From NCBI GenBank assembly GCA_963711315.1, contig CAVQDQ010000001.1, forward strand, positions 62,001 to 126,000: a DNA stretch of 64,000 nucleotides. Direction: 5' to 3'. The DNA comes from PALSA-612 sp963711315. Its GTDB lineage: Bacteria; Actinomycetota; Thermoleophilia; Gaiellales; Gaiellaceae. A program made the position numbers and the translations under genes. How positions within the stretch are numbered: position 1 is the stretch's first letter; each line of letters starts with the position of its first letter. Shown piece after piece: positions 27,128-37,441 of the stretch. The notes beneath the pieces were generated by a model. It saw only the letters and a list, made by a program, of their open reading frames with translations. It ran no database searches and was not told where the DNA came from.

Positions 27128-27772
27128 TCAGGTAGCTGACTCGATCAGACCCTCGTCGAGGGCGTGCCGGACGAGCTCGGCCCGGCTCGAGAGCCCAAGC
27201 TTCTGCATGATGTGCGCGCGATGCGTCTCCGCCGTACGGACGGAGATGTAGAGCATCTGAGCGATCTCCTGGTTGGTATGGCCGAGCGCAAGAAGGCGAA
27301 GTACTTCGCGTTCCCGGTCGGAAAGCGGGTCTGCGTCGGCGCGCTTTCGTTCCTCGACCTCTGCGGCGACGAGCCTGGCGCCCAGCGCGGGATGCACGTA
27401 GCGCTCGCCTGCCGCCACGGTCCGCACGGCGTCTACGACCTCCGTATCTACGGCCTCTTTGAGCACGTAGCCGCTCGCACCGGCTTCGAAGGCCTCGCGC
27501 ACGTAGCGCGGGTCGTCGTGCATCGACAGCACGAGCACCTTTGCCTCGGGCACGGCCTGCAGCACGTCCGGGAGTGCCTCGATCCCGCTCTTCCCGGGCA
27601 TCGTCACATCCATCAGCACCACGTCCGGCTTGTGCTCCAGAGCCTCGAACACGGCACGATCGGCGGTGGGGGCTTCCGCCACGGTCTCGATGTCGGACTC
27701 AGCGTCGAGAACGCGCCGCAGGCCGGTCCGGACGACGGCGTGGTCATCGACAACGAGAACGCGGATGCTCAC
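27128..27772 (-). CDS. NarL/FixJ-family response regulator
   Basis: Two-domain regulator of 214 residues. Receiver domain at 1-120 with DD at 9-10, phospho-acceptor Asp55 (VVLMDVTMPG), the switch Thr/Ser in LVLSMHDD and the LKEAV lysine. A LuxR-type helix-turn-helix follows at about 145-205 (LSDREREVLRLLALGHTNQEIAQ and RTAETHRAHIMQKLG). Its start overlaps the stop of the adjacent histidine kinase by four bases, so the two form a cognate pair. It resembles DevR/DosR-type regulators, but without target sites the regulon is unknown. Confidence 0.93.
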   Translation of the reverse strand: MSIRVLVVDDHAVVRTGLRRVLDAESDIETVAEAPTADRAVFEALEHKPDVVLMDVTMPGKSGIEALPDVLQAVPEAKVLVLSMHDDPRYVREAFEAGASGYVLKEAVDTEVVDAVRTVAAGERYVHPALGARLVAAEVEERKRADADPLSDREREVLRLLALGHTNQEIAQMLYISVRTAETHRAHIMQKLGLSSRAELVRHALDEGLIESAT

Positions 27773-29463
27773 CGCAGCGGAACCTCCGCATGCACGGTCG
27801 TCCCGCCTCCCGGGTTCGATTCGACCCGGAGCTTCCCGCCGACGAGACCCACTCGCTCGCGCATGCCCACAAGACCGAGACCGTCGCCCCGTAAAGCGTT
27901 CGTCTCGAAGCCAGACCCGTTGTCCTCGACGACGGCCACGGCGAGACCGCCCCTGTGGGTGAGGAGGATGCTTATGTGAGTGGCTCCAGCGTGCTTGACG
28001 GTGTTCGTGAGCGCCTCCTGGATGATCCGGTAGAGGGCCGTCTCGACGTCCGGAGGAAGACGCGCCTCTCCGAGTTGCGCCTCGACATCGACCCGCAGGC
28101 CGGAATGGTCACGGAGATTGTCTACTAGGCGCTCGACGGCGCTGGCCAACCCGAAGTCATCGAGCGCGGAGGGACGCAGCTCGACTGCGAGCCGGCGGAC
28201 GTCCTGGAGCGTCGAAACGACGAGCTCGCGGAGAGATGCTACGGCCGAACGCTCCTCCTCGGTGGAAGCCGTGTCCTCCAGTGGACTGAGGCCGAGCAAG
28301 ATCGACGTCAGCGCCTGGCCGGTCTGATCGTGCAATTCGCGCGCCAGCCTGGCGCGCTCGAGCTCCTGCGCCTCGACGACTCTGCGGACGGCGTCACGGC
28401 TGACGCGCTCGGAAAGATCGACGGCGACTGCAGCACGCGCGGCTAGCGCCTCGGCGAGGCGCAGGTCGTCGTCGGTGAAGGTCGGGGTAGGCCCCGACTT
28501 GTCGTGCGCGATGACGATTCCGATCGCCTCGCCGCGGGCAACGAGCGGAACGAAGAGCGCCGAATGAACCCCGAGGCGACCGGCCGCCTGCTGGTCGATC
28601 TCCGGATCATCGAGCACGGAATCGACGCGCTCGCTCCGGCCACGCTCGAGGACTCTGCCGGCTTTGGAGCCTGCGAACCCGAGCTCCATTCCGACCACTC
28701 CGTACGTGCCTTCTCCTTCTGCGGCCGCGACGCGAAGCTCCTCGCCGTCCGGCAGGACGATGAGCACGAGCCGGGCGTCGACGAGCTCCTGCAGCCGGCG
28801 GGCTACGAGAGCGAGAAGTGGCTCGAGCTCGATCTCCGAGGCGAGCGCGATGCCGATCTCGTTCATCGATTCGAGCTGGCGCAACCAGCGGGTGGACGTT
28901 TCGTAGAGCCGCGCGTTCTCGATCGCAACCGCGGCCTGCGCGGCGAGCAGTTGTGTCAGCTCCTCGTCCTCCTCCGAGAAGTCGGCGCCGCCCTGCTTCT
29001 CGGTCAAGTAGAGGTTTCCGTAGGCGGCCCCACGGAGGACAATCGGCACGCCGAGAAACGTCTTCATGGGAGGGTGTCGGGGAGGAAAGCCGACCGACCG
29101 CGGGTCATTCGCGATGTCGTGCAGTCGCAGCGCCTGCGTTTCGCGAATGAGGACGCCGAGGATGCCTCGGCCACGTGGCAGATCGCCAATAGCGGCATAC
29201 GTCTCGGCATCGATTCCCGTTGTCAGAAAGCGCTCGAGCGCCTGTCCGGACTTGCCGATCACCCCCAACGCGGCGTAACGAGCGCTCGTCAGCTCCGCCG
29301 CAGTCTCCACGATGCGTTGCAGGAGCGCGTCGAGCGAGAGCTCGGAGCTGAGCGCGATGCCCGAGTCGACGAGAACTCGGAGCCGATTGACCTGACCCGT
29401 TGTCTCCACATCAAGCATTCTTACGTTCTTCTCGTCTGAGCCAGGGAGTCTGCGGAAGAGCAC
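27769..29463 (-). CDS. GAF-domain histidine kinase (DevS/NarX-like)
   Basis: Cytosolic sensor kinase of 564 residues. Two tandem GAF domains (about 40-190 and 215-355) are followed by a HisKA_3 helix with the phospho-acceptor in ELHDQTGQALTS (about 380) and an HATPase_c domain with NTVKHAGAT (N box), DNGSGF and GLGLVGMRERV. The first GAF has PPMKTFLGVPI, the segment typical of DevS/DosS sensors of oxygen, NO or redox state; heme binding is not proven. The start may be the GTG at 29463 or the ATG at 29418. It is translationally coupled to the response regulator. Confidence 0.9.
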   Translation of the reverse strand: MLFRRLPGSDEKNVRMLDVETTGQVNRLRVLVDSGIALSSELSLDALLQRIVETAAELTSARYAALGVIGKSGQALERFLTTGIDAETYAAIGDLPRGRGILGVLIRETQALRLHDIANDPRSVGFPPRHPPMKTFLGVPIVLRGAAYGNLYLTEKQGGADFSEEDEELTQLLAAQAAVAIENARLYETSTRWLRQLESMNEIGIALASEIELEPLLALVARRLQELVDARLVLIVLPDGEELRVAAAEGEGTYGVVGMELGFAGSKAGRVLERGRSERVDSVLDDPEIDQQAAGRLGVHSALFVPLVARGEAIGIVIAHDKSGPTPTFTDDDLRLAEALAARAAVAVDLSERVSRDAVRRVVEAQELERARLARELHDQTGQALTSILLGLSPLEDTASTEEERSAVASLRELVVSTLQDVRRLAVELRPSALDDFGLASAVERLVDNLRDHSGLRVDVEAQLGEARLPPDVETALYRIIQEALTNTVKHAGATHISILLTHRGGLAVAVVEDNGSGFETNALRGDGLGLVGMRERVGLVGGKLRVESNPGGGTTVHAEVPLR

Positions 29464-29478
29464 GCTGGTCGCTCCCGA

Positions 29479-30271
29479 TCAGCGGGGTGCAGGCGCTGCC
29501 GGCGGCAGGCTCATCGTTGCCTTCTCGGCCAGGAGCGGTGTGGCCGGGATCTTGATCAGACCCCGCGTCGGCCGGTCGAGGTCGAAGGTGACGAGGACGA
29601 GGAAGCTGACGATGACCGCAGCGGCGGCGATCGGGATCAGGCCCTTACCGAGCACCGAGAGGTAGAGGGCGAGCAGACCGAGCGCGAGCGCCGCGCCGAG
29701 CAGCTCGAGCCAGAGCACCGCGTCCGGGACGCGGTTGTTCAGCCCCGAGAGTCGAACGGTCTGCTGGTCGATCATGTCGTTCAGGCTGTCCACGTACAGC
29801 CGGGGTGCGCTGTCGCGCGGGCGGGCGTTGAGGCTCTCCCCGGCGAGACGCCAGAGACGGCGCTGCAACTCTCCTTGTTGTGCGGCTGTGGCGCGGATCG
29901 CCGCGCTGCCCGGGATCTCGTACGTGATGCGGATCGCGAGGTCGTTGTAGGCCCGCAGCAGTGCGAGCGAGGGGCTGCGCTGCGGCTCCGCGATCGTCTG
30001 TGCCCGGAGGTATGCGGTGCCGATCGTGTTCGCGTCGGTGACGACGTCGGCACGGCGGTCCTGGTAGCGGCCGACGGCGAGTGTGAGGCCGAAGGCAAGG
30101 ATCAGGCCGACCACTCCGAGCAACGCCCCTTGCAGGGCACCGATGGGCTCGCGATAGTGCTCGCGAGTGCGCCCGCAGGTAACGGCCCGCGAGCACGCCC
30201 AGAGCACATGCGCCGCCGATCACTGCGAAGACGAGGAGCCCGAGCTCCCAGCTGCTCAGCGAGAAGAACAC
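29479..30271 (-). CDS. DUF4239-type membrane protein, one frameshift
   Basis: About 263 residues when the N-terminus (MFFSLSSWELGLLVFAVIGG, start at 30271) is joined to the main frame across a one-base loss near 30168. Two N-terminal TM helices, the ALLGVVGLILAFGLTLAVGRY span, a soluble middle with YNDLAIRITYE, and two C-terminal TM helices (about 190-235). These features match the DUF4239 (bestrophin-like) family of unknown function. It sits upstream of the GAF kinase on the same strand, 15 bases away, and could be a membrane input for it, which is only a positional inference. Confidence 0.75.
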
Positions 30272-30353
30272 TGCCCACGCACGCTAGGCCAGTTGGCGGA
30301 CGGCGAGCGTGACGCAACCCGGTCGCTCCGCCGAGGCGAGCCCCGGACCGTCC

Positions 30354-31805
30354 TTAGTCGTCGCCGTCGTTCCGTCCGCGCTTCTCGCCGCATGACTTCT
30401 CGGCGTGGTGGCGGAGGTGCGAGATCTCCTTGCGCTCGCCCTGGATCGACTCCGAGCGATCGAGCAGCGACAGCACGTCCTGGCAGGAGCCAAGCGCGAA
30501 GCGCGTGAAGGCGAGGTTGTAGGCCGTGTACGCCTCCGTCGTCGTCCCGGAGCCGGCGAGCGCCCGGTAGGCGTCCTCGAGGATCGGTAGCGCGCCCTCG
30601 AAGTCCTCGTTCAGCATCATCTGGTACGCGCTGTCGTTGGCGGCTGCTGCGCTGGCGAACGAACGAGTCGGCGCAGCGGCTGGAGGCGGCTCGTCGGCAG
30701 GCGGCGGGCTCTCGACTGTGACCGTCTCCACCCGCGTCGTGCCGGGTGCGGTCTCCGTGACGACGACGGTATTCGGCCGGCCGGCGTCCCCGCCGCTCAA
30801 CGCGAGGGCAGCCGCCGTGCCCGCGCCTGCCAGCGCCAAGATCGCAGCGATGAGAGCCACCGGGGCGACGGCGGGAGCGCTGAACACGGGTCGGCTCGTC
30901 GTACGCGGGAAGGGGGATGAGGCGCGTGGGCGAGTCGTCCTCCCGCAGCGCCTCGCGCAAGCCGCTCACGAGAACCTTCGCGCTTCGCGGCCGGGCATCG
31001 GGGTTCTTGGCGAGCGCGCGCTGGAGCACAGTGTCGACCGCAGCGGGCAGGCTCGGATCCAGGTCGGATGCATGAGGAGGCGGCTCGGAGGCATGGAGGG
31101 TCGCCTCGGCCGTCGGTGCCTCGGCCTCGAACGGGCGGCGTCCGGTGAGCAGCTCGAACGCGACGCAGCCCAGCGCGTACCGGTCGCTGGCGGGGGTGGC
31201 GGTCTCGCCGCGAGCCTGCTCGGGCGCCATGTAGCCCGAGCTGCCGAGGATCGTGCCGGCGGACGTCAACGGGTCGTGCGCGGCGGCGCGGGCGATACCG
31301 AAGTCGGTGACGTGCACCTCACCCTCGTCGTCGAGCATGAGGTTGGCGGGCTTCACGTCTCGATGGACAATGCCGGCGTCATGGGCGGCGTCCAGGGGCT
31401 GCGGCCTGCGTCGAGCCACGTGATCGCGGTGTCGTGCGGCACTCGGCCGTCACGAAGCCGTTCGGCCAGCGATCCCCCGCCCAGGTACTCCATGACGATG
31501 AATGGCGTCTCTTCGGTCTCGCCGACGTCGAAGATCGTCACCACGTTGGGATGAGAGAGCGAGGCGGCGGTCAGCGCCTCGCGCGTGAAGCGGGCGCGGA
31601 AATCCTCGTCCGCCGCGTAACGGTCAGCCAGCACCTTGATGGCCACAACGCGGCCCAGGACCGAGTCGGTAGCACGGTAGACGTCGGCCATGCCGCCCCG
31701 GGCCACGAGCTCGACGTCGACATAGCGCGCGGGCAAGCCGCGCGGCCGCAAGCTCGCCATACCCGGAGGGTTCCCCCTGAGCCATCCTGTAAAACGCCCA
31801 TGCAC
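30354..31805 (-). CDS. PknB-like Ser/Thr protein kinase, two frameshifts
   Basis: Membrane-anchored Hanks-type kinase of about 480 residues. The N-lobe has VARGGMADVYRA (glycine loop) and VAIKVL (ATP lysine). After a shift near 31400 the C-lobe follows with HRDVKPANLML (catalytic loop), DFGIARA and GYMAPEQARGE. A second shift near 30893 leads to a TM helix (LIAAILALAGAGTAAALAL) and an extracytoplasmic Pro/Thr-rich and TPR-like tail (YNLAFTRFALGSC). The likely start is the ATG at 31760. PASTA repeats are absent. Both frameshifts sit between conserved blocks with no residues lost, favouring sequence error over decay. Confidence 0.83.
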
Positions 31806-31843
31806 CGGTTACGGCAGCTCGATTAGGCTCCGACTGGAGCTGC

Positions 31844-33240
31844 ATGGAAGCCGAAGGCCCACCTCAGCCGTATCCCCTCAGGGTCGAGGGCACGCTCGAT
31901 ACCTCGCTGAGCCGCTGGCTCTGGCTCGTCAAGTGGCTGCTGGCGATCCCGCACTTCATCGTGCTCTTCTTCCTGTGGGCGGCGTTCGTGGTGATGAGCA
32001 TCGTCGCGTTCTTCGCGATCCTCTTCACGGGCCGCTATCCGCGGGGAATCTTCGACTTCAACGTCGGCGTGCTCCGCTGGACGTGGCGCGTCGTCTTCTA
32101 CTCCTACGGTGCGCTGGGCACCGATCGCTACCCACCGTTCACGCTGGACGAGGTCGCCGATTACCCGGCCAGGCTCGAGGTGGACTACCCGGAGCGGCTG
32201 TCGCGGGGCCTCGTCCTCGTCAAGTGGTGGCTGCTGGCGATTCCGCAGTACGTCATCGTTGCGATCCTCGTCGGCGGCGGCGGCTGGTTCTTCTGGTGGA
32301 ACGAGGGTCTGGGGGCCCGGCCTGATCGCAGTGCTCGTCCTCATCGCCGGCGTCGCCCTGCTGTTCACGACCCGCTATCCGCGAGGGATCTTCGACTTCG
32401 TGCTCGGGCTTGACCGCTGGGTCTTCCGGGTCGCCGCCTACACGGGGCTGATGACGGACCGCTACCCGCCGTTCCGGCTCGACCAGGGAGGGGTCGACGT
32501 CGCGCCCGAGCCGCGGCTCTTCGAGCCGGCCGCCGTCCCGGAGGGAGCGGCTGCCGAAGTGGCGCCGGCGAGGAAGTGGACGGCAGGCCGGATCGTCGCC
32601 ATCGTCGCGGGCAGCATCCTGGCGCTGATCTCCCTCGGCCTGCTCGCGGGCGGGATCGGGGGGATCGTCGTCGACCAGACGCAGCGCAACGCGGACGGCT
32701 TCCTCATGTCGCCCAGCCAAGATTTCGACACGGGCACGTACGCGCTCGTGTCAGACACCCTCGATGTCGGCGCCGAGGTGCCGCAGTGGGTGATCGACGA
32801 GCTGATCGGCACGGTGCGCATCGAGAGCGAGAGCGAGCGGCCGGTGTTCGTCGGCATCGCTGAGGAGTCCGATGTAGACACGTATCTCGGAAACGTTCGC
32901 CGCGCCGTCGTCACCGACGTCGGATCCGATCCCGACTACTCCATAAGGCGCGGCGGAGCGCCCGCATCCCCGCCCGGCTCAAGAGTCCTTCTGGGTGGCG
33001 TCGACAACGGGCGCCGGGAAGCAGGTGCTCGACTGGGACGTCGAGGACGGGGACTGGGTCATCGTGGCCATGAACGCCGACGGCTCGGCGGGCGTGACTG
33101 CCGAGCTGCGCATCGGAGCAGAGGTGGATCCGCTGATCTGGATCGCTCTGGGCGTGCTCCTGGCGGGCGTGCTCATCGGCCTGGGGGCGGCCGCGCTGAT
33201 CTACGTCGGCAGTCGCCGACCGGCGCGGACGGAAACCTGA
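31844..33240 (+). pseudogene. DUF4389 membrane protein, two frameshifts
   Basis: Membrane protein of about 465 residues with two DUF4389 repeats. Each has a WLVKWLLAIPH/VKWWLLAIPQ helix, a second TM helix and an FxTGRYPRGIFDF-type motif, followed by a TDRYPPF loop. A further TM helix (IVAIVAGSILALISLGLLAGG) precedes an extracytoplasmic domain and a last TM helix near the C-terminus. Frame changes lie near 32315 (in a GGGGGCCC run) and 32969. It is divergent from the Ser/Thr kinase gene, 38 bases apart, so the two may share a control region. Function unknown. Confidence 0.8.
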
Positions 33241-33371
33241 GGGCGATCTCTACGCAGGCTGGAGCCGTAGCAGAGCGACGGCGGAGCGAGGCTCATGCGC
33301 GCGATCGCTGCGAGGCTCTCGAAGCGTAACTAAGAGGCTGTAACAGAAGGGTTTCCGGGCACGCCGGAGCG

Positions 33372-36300
33372 TCAGGCGGGGACGGGTGGCTGTTGTGAGT
33401 GGGTGGCCGCTGTGAGGCGCTCGAGCCACGGCTTCGCCTCCAACCGCTCGAAGATCTCGCGTGCCTCGGCCAGCAGCAACTCGGCCTCGTCCGCACGGCC
33501 CTGCCCTGCGAGCCACTCTCCGTGCTCGAGCTCGGTAACGGCGAGCCAGAAGGGGAAGTTGTACTCGCGAAAGCTTCCCGCAGCCGTCTTGAAGCCCGCT
33601 TCCTCATCGTTCATCCGGGCGCGGAAGCGGTGCGCTTGCGCCTCGAGGAAGGGCGGCCGCAACCCGGGCGGTAGCTCCTTGACCGTCGCAAGCAGCCCAT
33701 CGGCAGCCGCGTTCTCCTCGAGCGCGAGCGCGGAGGCGACCGCCCAGACGAGGCCCTGCTTGACGCCCTGCTGACCGGCCCCGAGATCGGAGGCATACCT
33801 CGCGGCCTCGGTGCCGGCCTCGAGCGCCTCTCGGTGGCGACCCTCGCCGTGGAGGAGGGCCGCGCGAGCCCCTGCGTGGATCGCACGATCCTGGAGCTCG
33901 GGCACGTCTCGGAGATACTCGGGCAGAGCGAGGAGGGAACGAGCCTCTTCGGTGCGCCCCTGATGGATCAGGATCTCGAGCACCCCGCTCAGGACGCTCG
34001 CGAGCGAAGAGTTCGTTCGCAGCTGGTCCTCGGGCAGCTCCCGGAAGATCGCGAGCGCCTCTTCCCAACGCCCGGACATTGCGAGGGCGTAGCTCGTCTC
34101 GGCGAGCATGAACAGCTCCCGGTGCCGAGAGCCGATTCTGCGGGCGAGTACGAGGCTGTCCGCGAGGGCGTCGAGCGCCTCGGAATAGCGGTCACTCCGA
34201 AAGAAGAGGTCGGACAGGTTGCCGTAAGCGAGTGCTGCCTGCTCGGTCAGGTCGTGCTCGAGTGCGAGCCGGAGCGCGTGGCGCTGCAACGCGAGCGCTT
34301 CCTCGGGACGGTCGCTTCCGCGTACGATTAACGCCTTCGTCCCCAGTCCTCGCACAAGCTGCTGCGGAAGCCGCAGCGCCTGCGAGAGTCGCAGGACGAA
34401 CTCCGTCGGCTCGCGAGCCTGGTCGTAGTGGCCGTCGAGCGCGAGCGCCATTCCGAGCCGGGCTGCGACCTCGACAACGTCCTCGTCCGGTTCGTCGGCG
34501 GCTACCGCGGCGAAAGCAGCTTCCAGGCGCGAGCGGGCCTGTTCGACGCGGCCGGTCGACGCCTCGACCTGGGCGAGGCGTGAGGAGATTGCCGCCGCGG
34601 CGTGCGTGTCCAGGGGAGCAAGCAGTTCGTGAGCGGCCGCGAAGAGACCTTCTGCGGCGTCGAGCTCGGCGTTCTGATACGCCATCCACCCTGCACGGTC
34701 GAGCAGTCGCGCCCGCTCGGGCGCGTCCTCCGTGAGCCCGGCCGCCTGCTCGAAGTAGCGCCGCGCTTCCGCCACGGCGGCCAGCGAGCCGGCCCGCTCG
34801 CCGGCCCGCGCCAGCAGCTCTCTGGCGCTCGACCTGATTTCGGCCGCGTCTTCGGCGTCCGGCTGCGCCTCGTAGGCGGCGAGGTAGTGGGAGGCCACGA
34901 CCTCGACGATCTCCCGCTCCGCGTCGCCGAAGCTGGATTCGAGCAGCGCGGCGGCCGCCAGGTGACGCGTCTTACGCTCACGACGGGCGAGCGTCTCGTA
35001 GGCGACGCGCCTGACCAGGTCCTGCAGGAAGCCGTACTGGCCGCGTTCGGGGGAGCGAGGGTCGGCCTGCACACCGAGCACCTCCTTGCGAACAAGTTTA
35101 GAGAGCAGCAGCTCCAACTCGGGCTCGGGGATGCCTGCGAGCGCGGCCAGCGCCTCGCTCGAGAAGGTCTTGCCGAGCACGGATGCGTCCTGCAAGAGCC
35201 GCCGCTCCTCTGGATCGAGGCCGTCCAGCCGGGCCGCGATCAGCCCCTGCAGCGTCTCGGGGACTTCCAGCTCCTCGATCGGGCCGGTCGGACGGTAGAT
35301 CGATTCCTCCTGAACCAGGAGCCCGCGGTCGAGCAGCATCCGCACCGTCTCGACGCGTAGAACGGGACACCTTCGGCCCGTCGTAAGATCTGCTCGCGGA
35401 GCTCGGCCGGAAGGCCCGGTGCGAAGCCGTCGAGGAGAGCCTCCATCGCCTCGGAGGAGAGCGGCTCGAGAAAGAGCGCGGTCTGGTTTCTCGAGCCCCG
35501 CCCGAACTCGGGATGGCGCTCCTGTAGCTCCGGCCGCGCGTGACAGAGAACGTAGATCGAGTGGTTGCGGGACCACTCGAGCAGGTGGCTGATGAACTCG
35601 ACGAGGGTCGCGTCCGCCCACTGCAGGTCTTCGAAGAGCAGCACCACGGGTCCGGTCTCCGACATGCCGCTCGAAGAGCAGCCGCCAGGCGCCGAAGAGC
35701 TCCTCCTTGCCGTGCACAGCGCCTTCGTCGAGCCCCAGCAGATGCGCAAGTCGGGGCTCGACGAATCGTCGCTCCTCCGCATCCGGAATGTGCTCCTCGA
35801 CCGTGGCCCGCACCTTCCAGCGCGCACCGTCTGGGTCCTCCCCTTCCGTGATCTGTGCGCGCATGCGGACCATCTCCGCGAGTGCCCAGAAGGCGACGCC
35901 CTCGCCGTAGGCGAGGCACCGTCCGCGGTGCCACCAGACGTTCTCGGAGAGACCGTCGATGTACTTGAAGAACTCCCAGCCCAGGCGCGATTTACCGATG
36001 CCGGCGATGCCCACGACGGACACAAGGTGCGCCCGTCGCTCCGCCGCGCAGGCGTGGAAGAGCTCCTTGACGAGGCGGAGCTCTCGGTCCCGTCCCACGA
36101 ACGGCGGCTCCAGGCCTGCCGACTTGAGCGCTCCACCCCGCCCAGCCGTGACCCTCAACGCCTGCCAAGTAGCGACCGGCTCGGTCTTCCCCTTGAGCTG
36201 GTGCTCTCCAGCGGCTGCGTAGGCGATCGCCGCCTCGGTGGCCCTCCTGGTCGCCTCCCCGACGAGCACCGAGCCCGGCTCGGCTGCCGACTGAATGCGA

Positions 36301-36881
36301 GACGCAGTGTTGACGAGATCACCGGCGACCATGCCCTGGCCCTCGGCGCCGATCGTGACAGCTGCCTCTCCCGTTAGCACCCCCGCACGCGCACGAACTC
36401 CCGGTGCGAGGTCGGAGACGGCGCCGACCAGCTCGAGGGCGGCGCGCACCGCCCGCTCGGCGTCGTCCTCCTGCGCGACCGGCGTCCCCCAGACCGCCAT
36501 CACCGCGTCCCCGATGAACTTCTCCACCGTTCCGCCGTAGAGCGAGATCAGCCGCCGGCAGGTGTCGAAGTAGCTCGAGAGCAGCTCGCGCACCTCTTCG
36601 GCGTCTCTCGATTCGGAAAGCATCGTGAAGCCGACGAGGTCGGCGAAAAGCACCGACACCAGCCTGCGCTCGGCGGCAGGGGCCTCGCGGACAGTCGTCG
36701 TCACGCTAGGTGCCGTCTGACCGGAAAATGGCGCACCGCACTCGCCGCAGAATTTTTCGTTGCCCGCGAGAAGGGCGCCGCAAGACGTACACGAGAGTGC
36801 GAGCGACGTCCCGCACTCGATGCAGAACTTCTTTCCTTCCGGGTTTTCCGCGCGGCAACTTTGACAGAGCATTCGGCGCAT
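33372..36881 (-). CDS. Zinc-ribbon adenylate cyclase-AAA-TPR signalling protein, internal out-of-frame segment
   Basis: Soluble multidomain protein of about 1,170 residues: double zinc ribbon (CQSC..CIECG and CTSCG..CGECG, residues 4-55), class III cyclase (VLFADLVGFT, KFIGDAVMAVWG; about 75-240), AAA ATPase (VGIAGIGKSRL Walker A near 295) and a long TPR array to the C-terminus. Between about 35668 and 35357 the protein runs in another frame (VVLLFEDLQWAD, the Walker B), so two compensating indels bracket roughly 100 residues. The frame itself never stops, so translation would give a full-length chain with a scrambled ATPase segment. Start ATG 36881; ATG 36872 also fits. Confidence 0.85.
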   Translation of the reverse strand: MRRMLCQSCRAENPEGKKFCIECGTSLALSCTSCGALLAGNEKFCGECGAPFSGQTAPSVTTTVREAPAAERRLVSVLFADLVGFTMLSESRDAEEVRELLSSYFDTCRRLISLYGGTVEKFIGDAVMAVWGTPVAQEDDAERAVRAALELVGAVSDLAPGVRARAGVLTGEAAVTIGAEGQGMVAGDLVNTASRIQSAAEPGSVLVGEATRRATEAAIAYAAAGEHQLKGKTEPVATWQALRVTAGRGGALKSAGLEPPFVGRDRELRLVKELFHACAAERRAHLVSVVGIAGIGKSRLGWEFFKYIDGLSENVWWHRGRCLAYGEGVAFWALAEMVRMRAQITEGEDPDGARWKVRATVEEHIPDAEERRFVEPRLAHLLGLDEGAVHGKEELFGAWRLLFERHVGDRTRGAALRRPAVGGRDPRRVHQPPARVVPQPLDLRSLSRAAGATGAPSRVRAGLEKPDRALSRAALLRGDGGSPRRLRTGPSGRAPRADLTTGRRCPVLRVETVRMLLDRGLLVQEESIYRPTGPIEELEVPETLQGLIAARLDGLDPEERRLLQDASVLGKTFSSEALAALAGIPEPELELLLSKLVRKEVLGVQADPRSPERGQYGFLQDLVRRVAYETLARRERKTRHLAAAALLESSFGDAEREIVEVVASHYLAAYEAQPDAEDAAEIRSSARELLARAGERAGSLAAVAEARRYFEQAAGLTEDAPERARLLDRAGWMAYQNAELDAAEGLFAAAHELLAPLDTHAAAAISSRLAQVEASTGRVEQARSRLEAAFAAVAADEPDEDVVEVAARLGMALALDGHYDQAREPTEFVLRLSQALRLPQQLVRGLGTKALIVRGSDRPEEALALQRHALRLALEHDLTEQAALAYGNLSDLFFRSDRYSEALDALADSLVLARRIGSRHRELFMLAETSYALAMSGRWEEALAIFRELPEDQLRTNSSLASVLSGVLEILIHQGRTEEARSLLALPEYLRDVPELQDRAIHAGARAALLHGEGRHREALEAGTEAARYASDLGAGQQGVKQGLVWAVASALALEENAAADGLLATVKELPPGLRPPFLEAQAHRFRARMNDEEAGFKTAAGSFREYNFPFWLAVTELEHGEWLAGQGRADEAELLLAEAREIFERLEAKPWLERLTAATHSQQPPVPA

Positions 36882-36996
36882 GAGCCTACTTGTTGGCCGA
36901 GCCACTCTTGCCGGTCAGAGAACGCCGCTTGTTTACACCAACATCGGCGCCTGCGCATCCGCTACGAACGCCGTGCGGACATCCACCGAGCCTTAC

Positions 36997-37401
36997 TCAG
37001 CCTCGGAGCTCTTCGAGGGTCATCTCGTTAGAGGCTCTAAGCCGCGCGGGCGCGATGAGAGAGGTCTGGTGGTCGTCGACGACACCCAGCCGCTCGAACG
37101 CCTGACGGCGATTCGCCGCCAGGATGAAGCGGCGGTCGAGGTTCAGCAGCCCAAAAAACCGCCGGAGCCTGGCCGGGAGAACGACAGCGATCTCGCCGCC
37201 GCGCGCCATGATTCGGCACCGCGCGTCGAGCAAGGTGTTCAAGCCGTGCGTGCCTATCGATTCAGCCGCGCGTAGATCGACGACCAACGACGTCGCCCCA
37301 TTGTCGACCGCTTCCGAGACCTCGCCGTTAAGATTTGCGGCTTCCACAACAGCTATGAGCTCCGGCTCGTGGTGCTCCCAGGCTTCAAGCGTGGTAGCCA
37401 T
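36997..37401 (-). CDS. STAS-domain protein (anti-sigma-factor-antagonist-like)
   Basis: 134 residues. The core matches STAS domains: NGATSLVVDLRAAESIGTHGLNTLLDARCRI, where the usual phosphorylatable Ser in the DSTGL-type loop aligns with IGTHGL (Thr), then GGEIAVVLPA and LNLDRRFILA. The first beta-alpha unit (residues 13-30) is shorter than in typical antagonists. Such proteins bind anti-sigma kinases or SulP tails; no RsbW-like kinase is nearby. It lies downstream of the divergent cyclase gene and upstream of the nuclease gene, so the partner is unknown. Confidence 0.75.
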   Translation of the reverse strand: MATTLEAWEHHEPELIAVVEAANLNGEVSEAVDNGATSLVVDLRAAESIGTHGLNTLLDARCRIMARGGEIAVVLPARLRRFFGLLNLDRRFILAANRRQAFERLGVVDDHQTSLIAPARLRASNEMTLEELRG

Positions 37402-37441
37402 GGTATATCTGAAGGCTCTCCGCTACTCGGAACCTCCAAAC

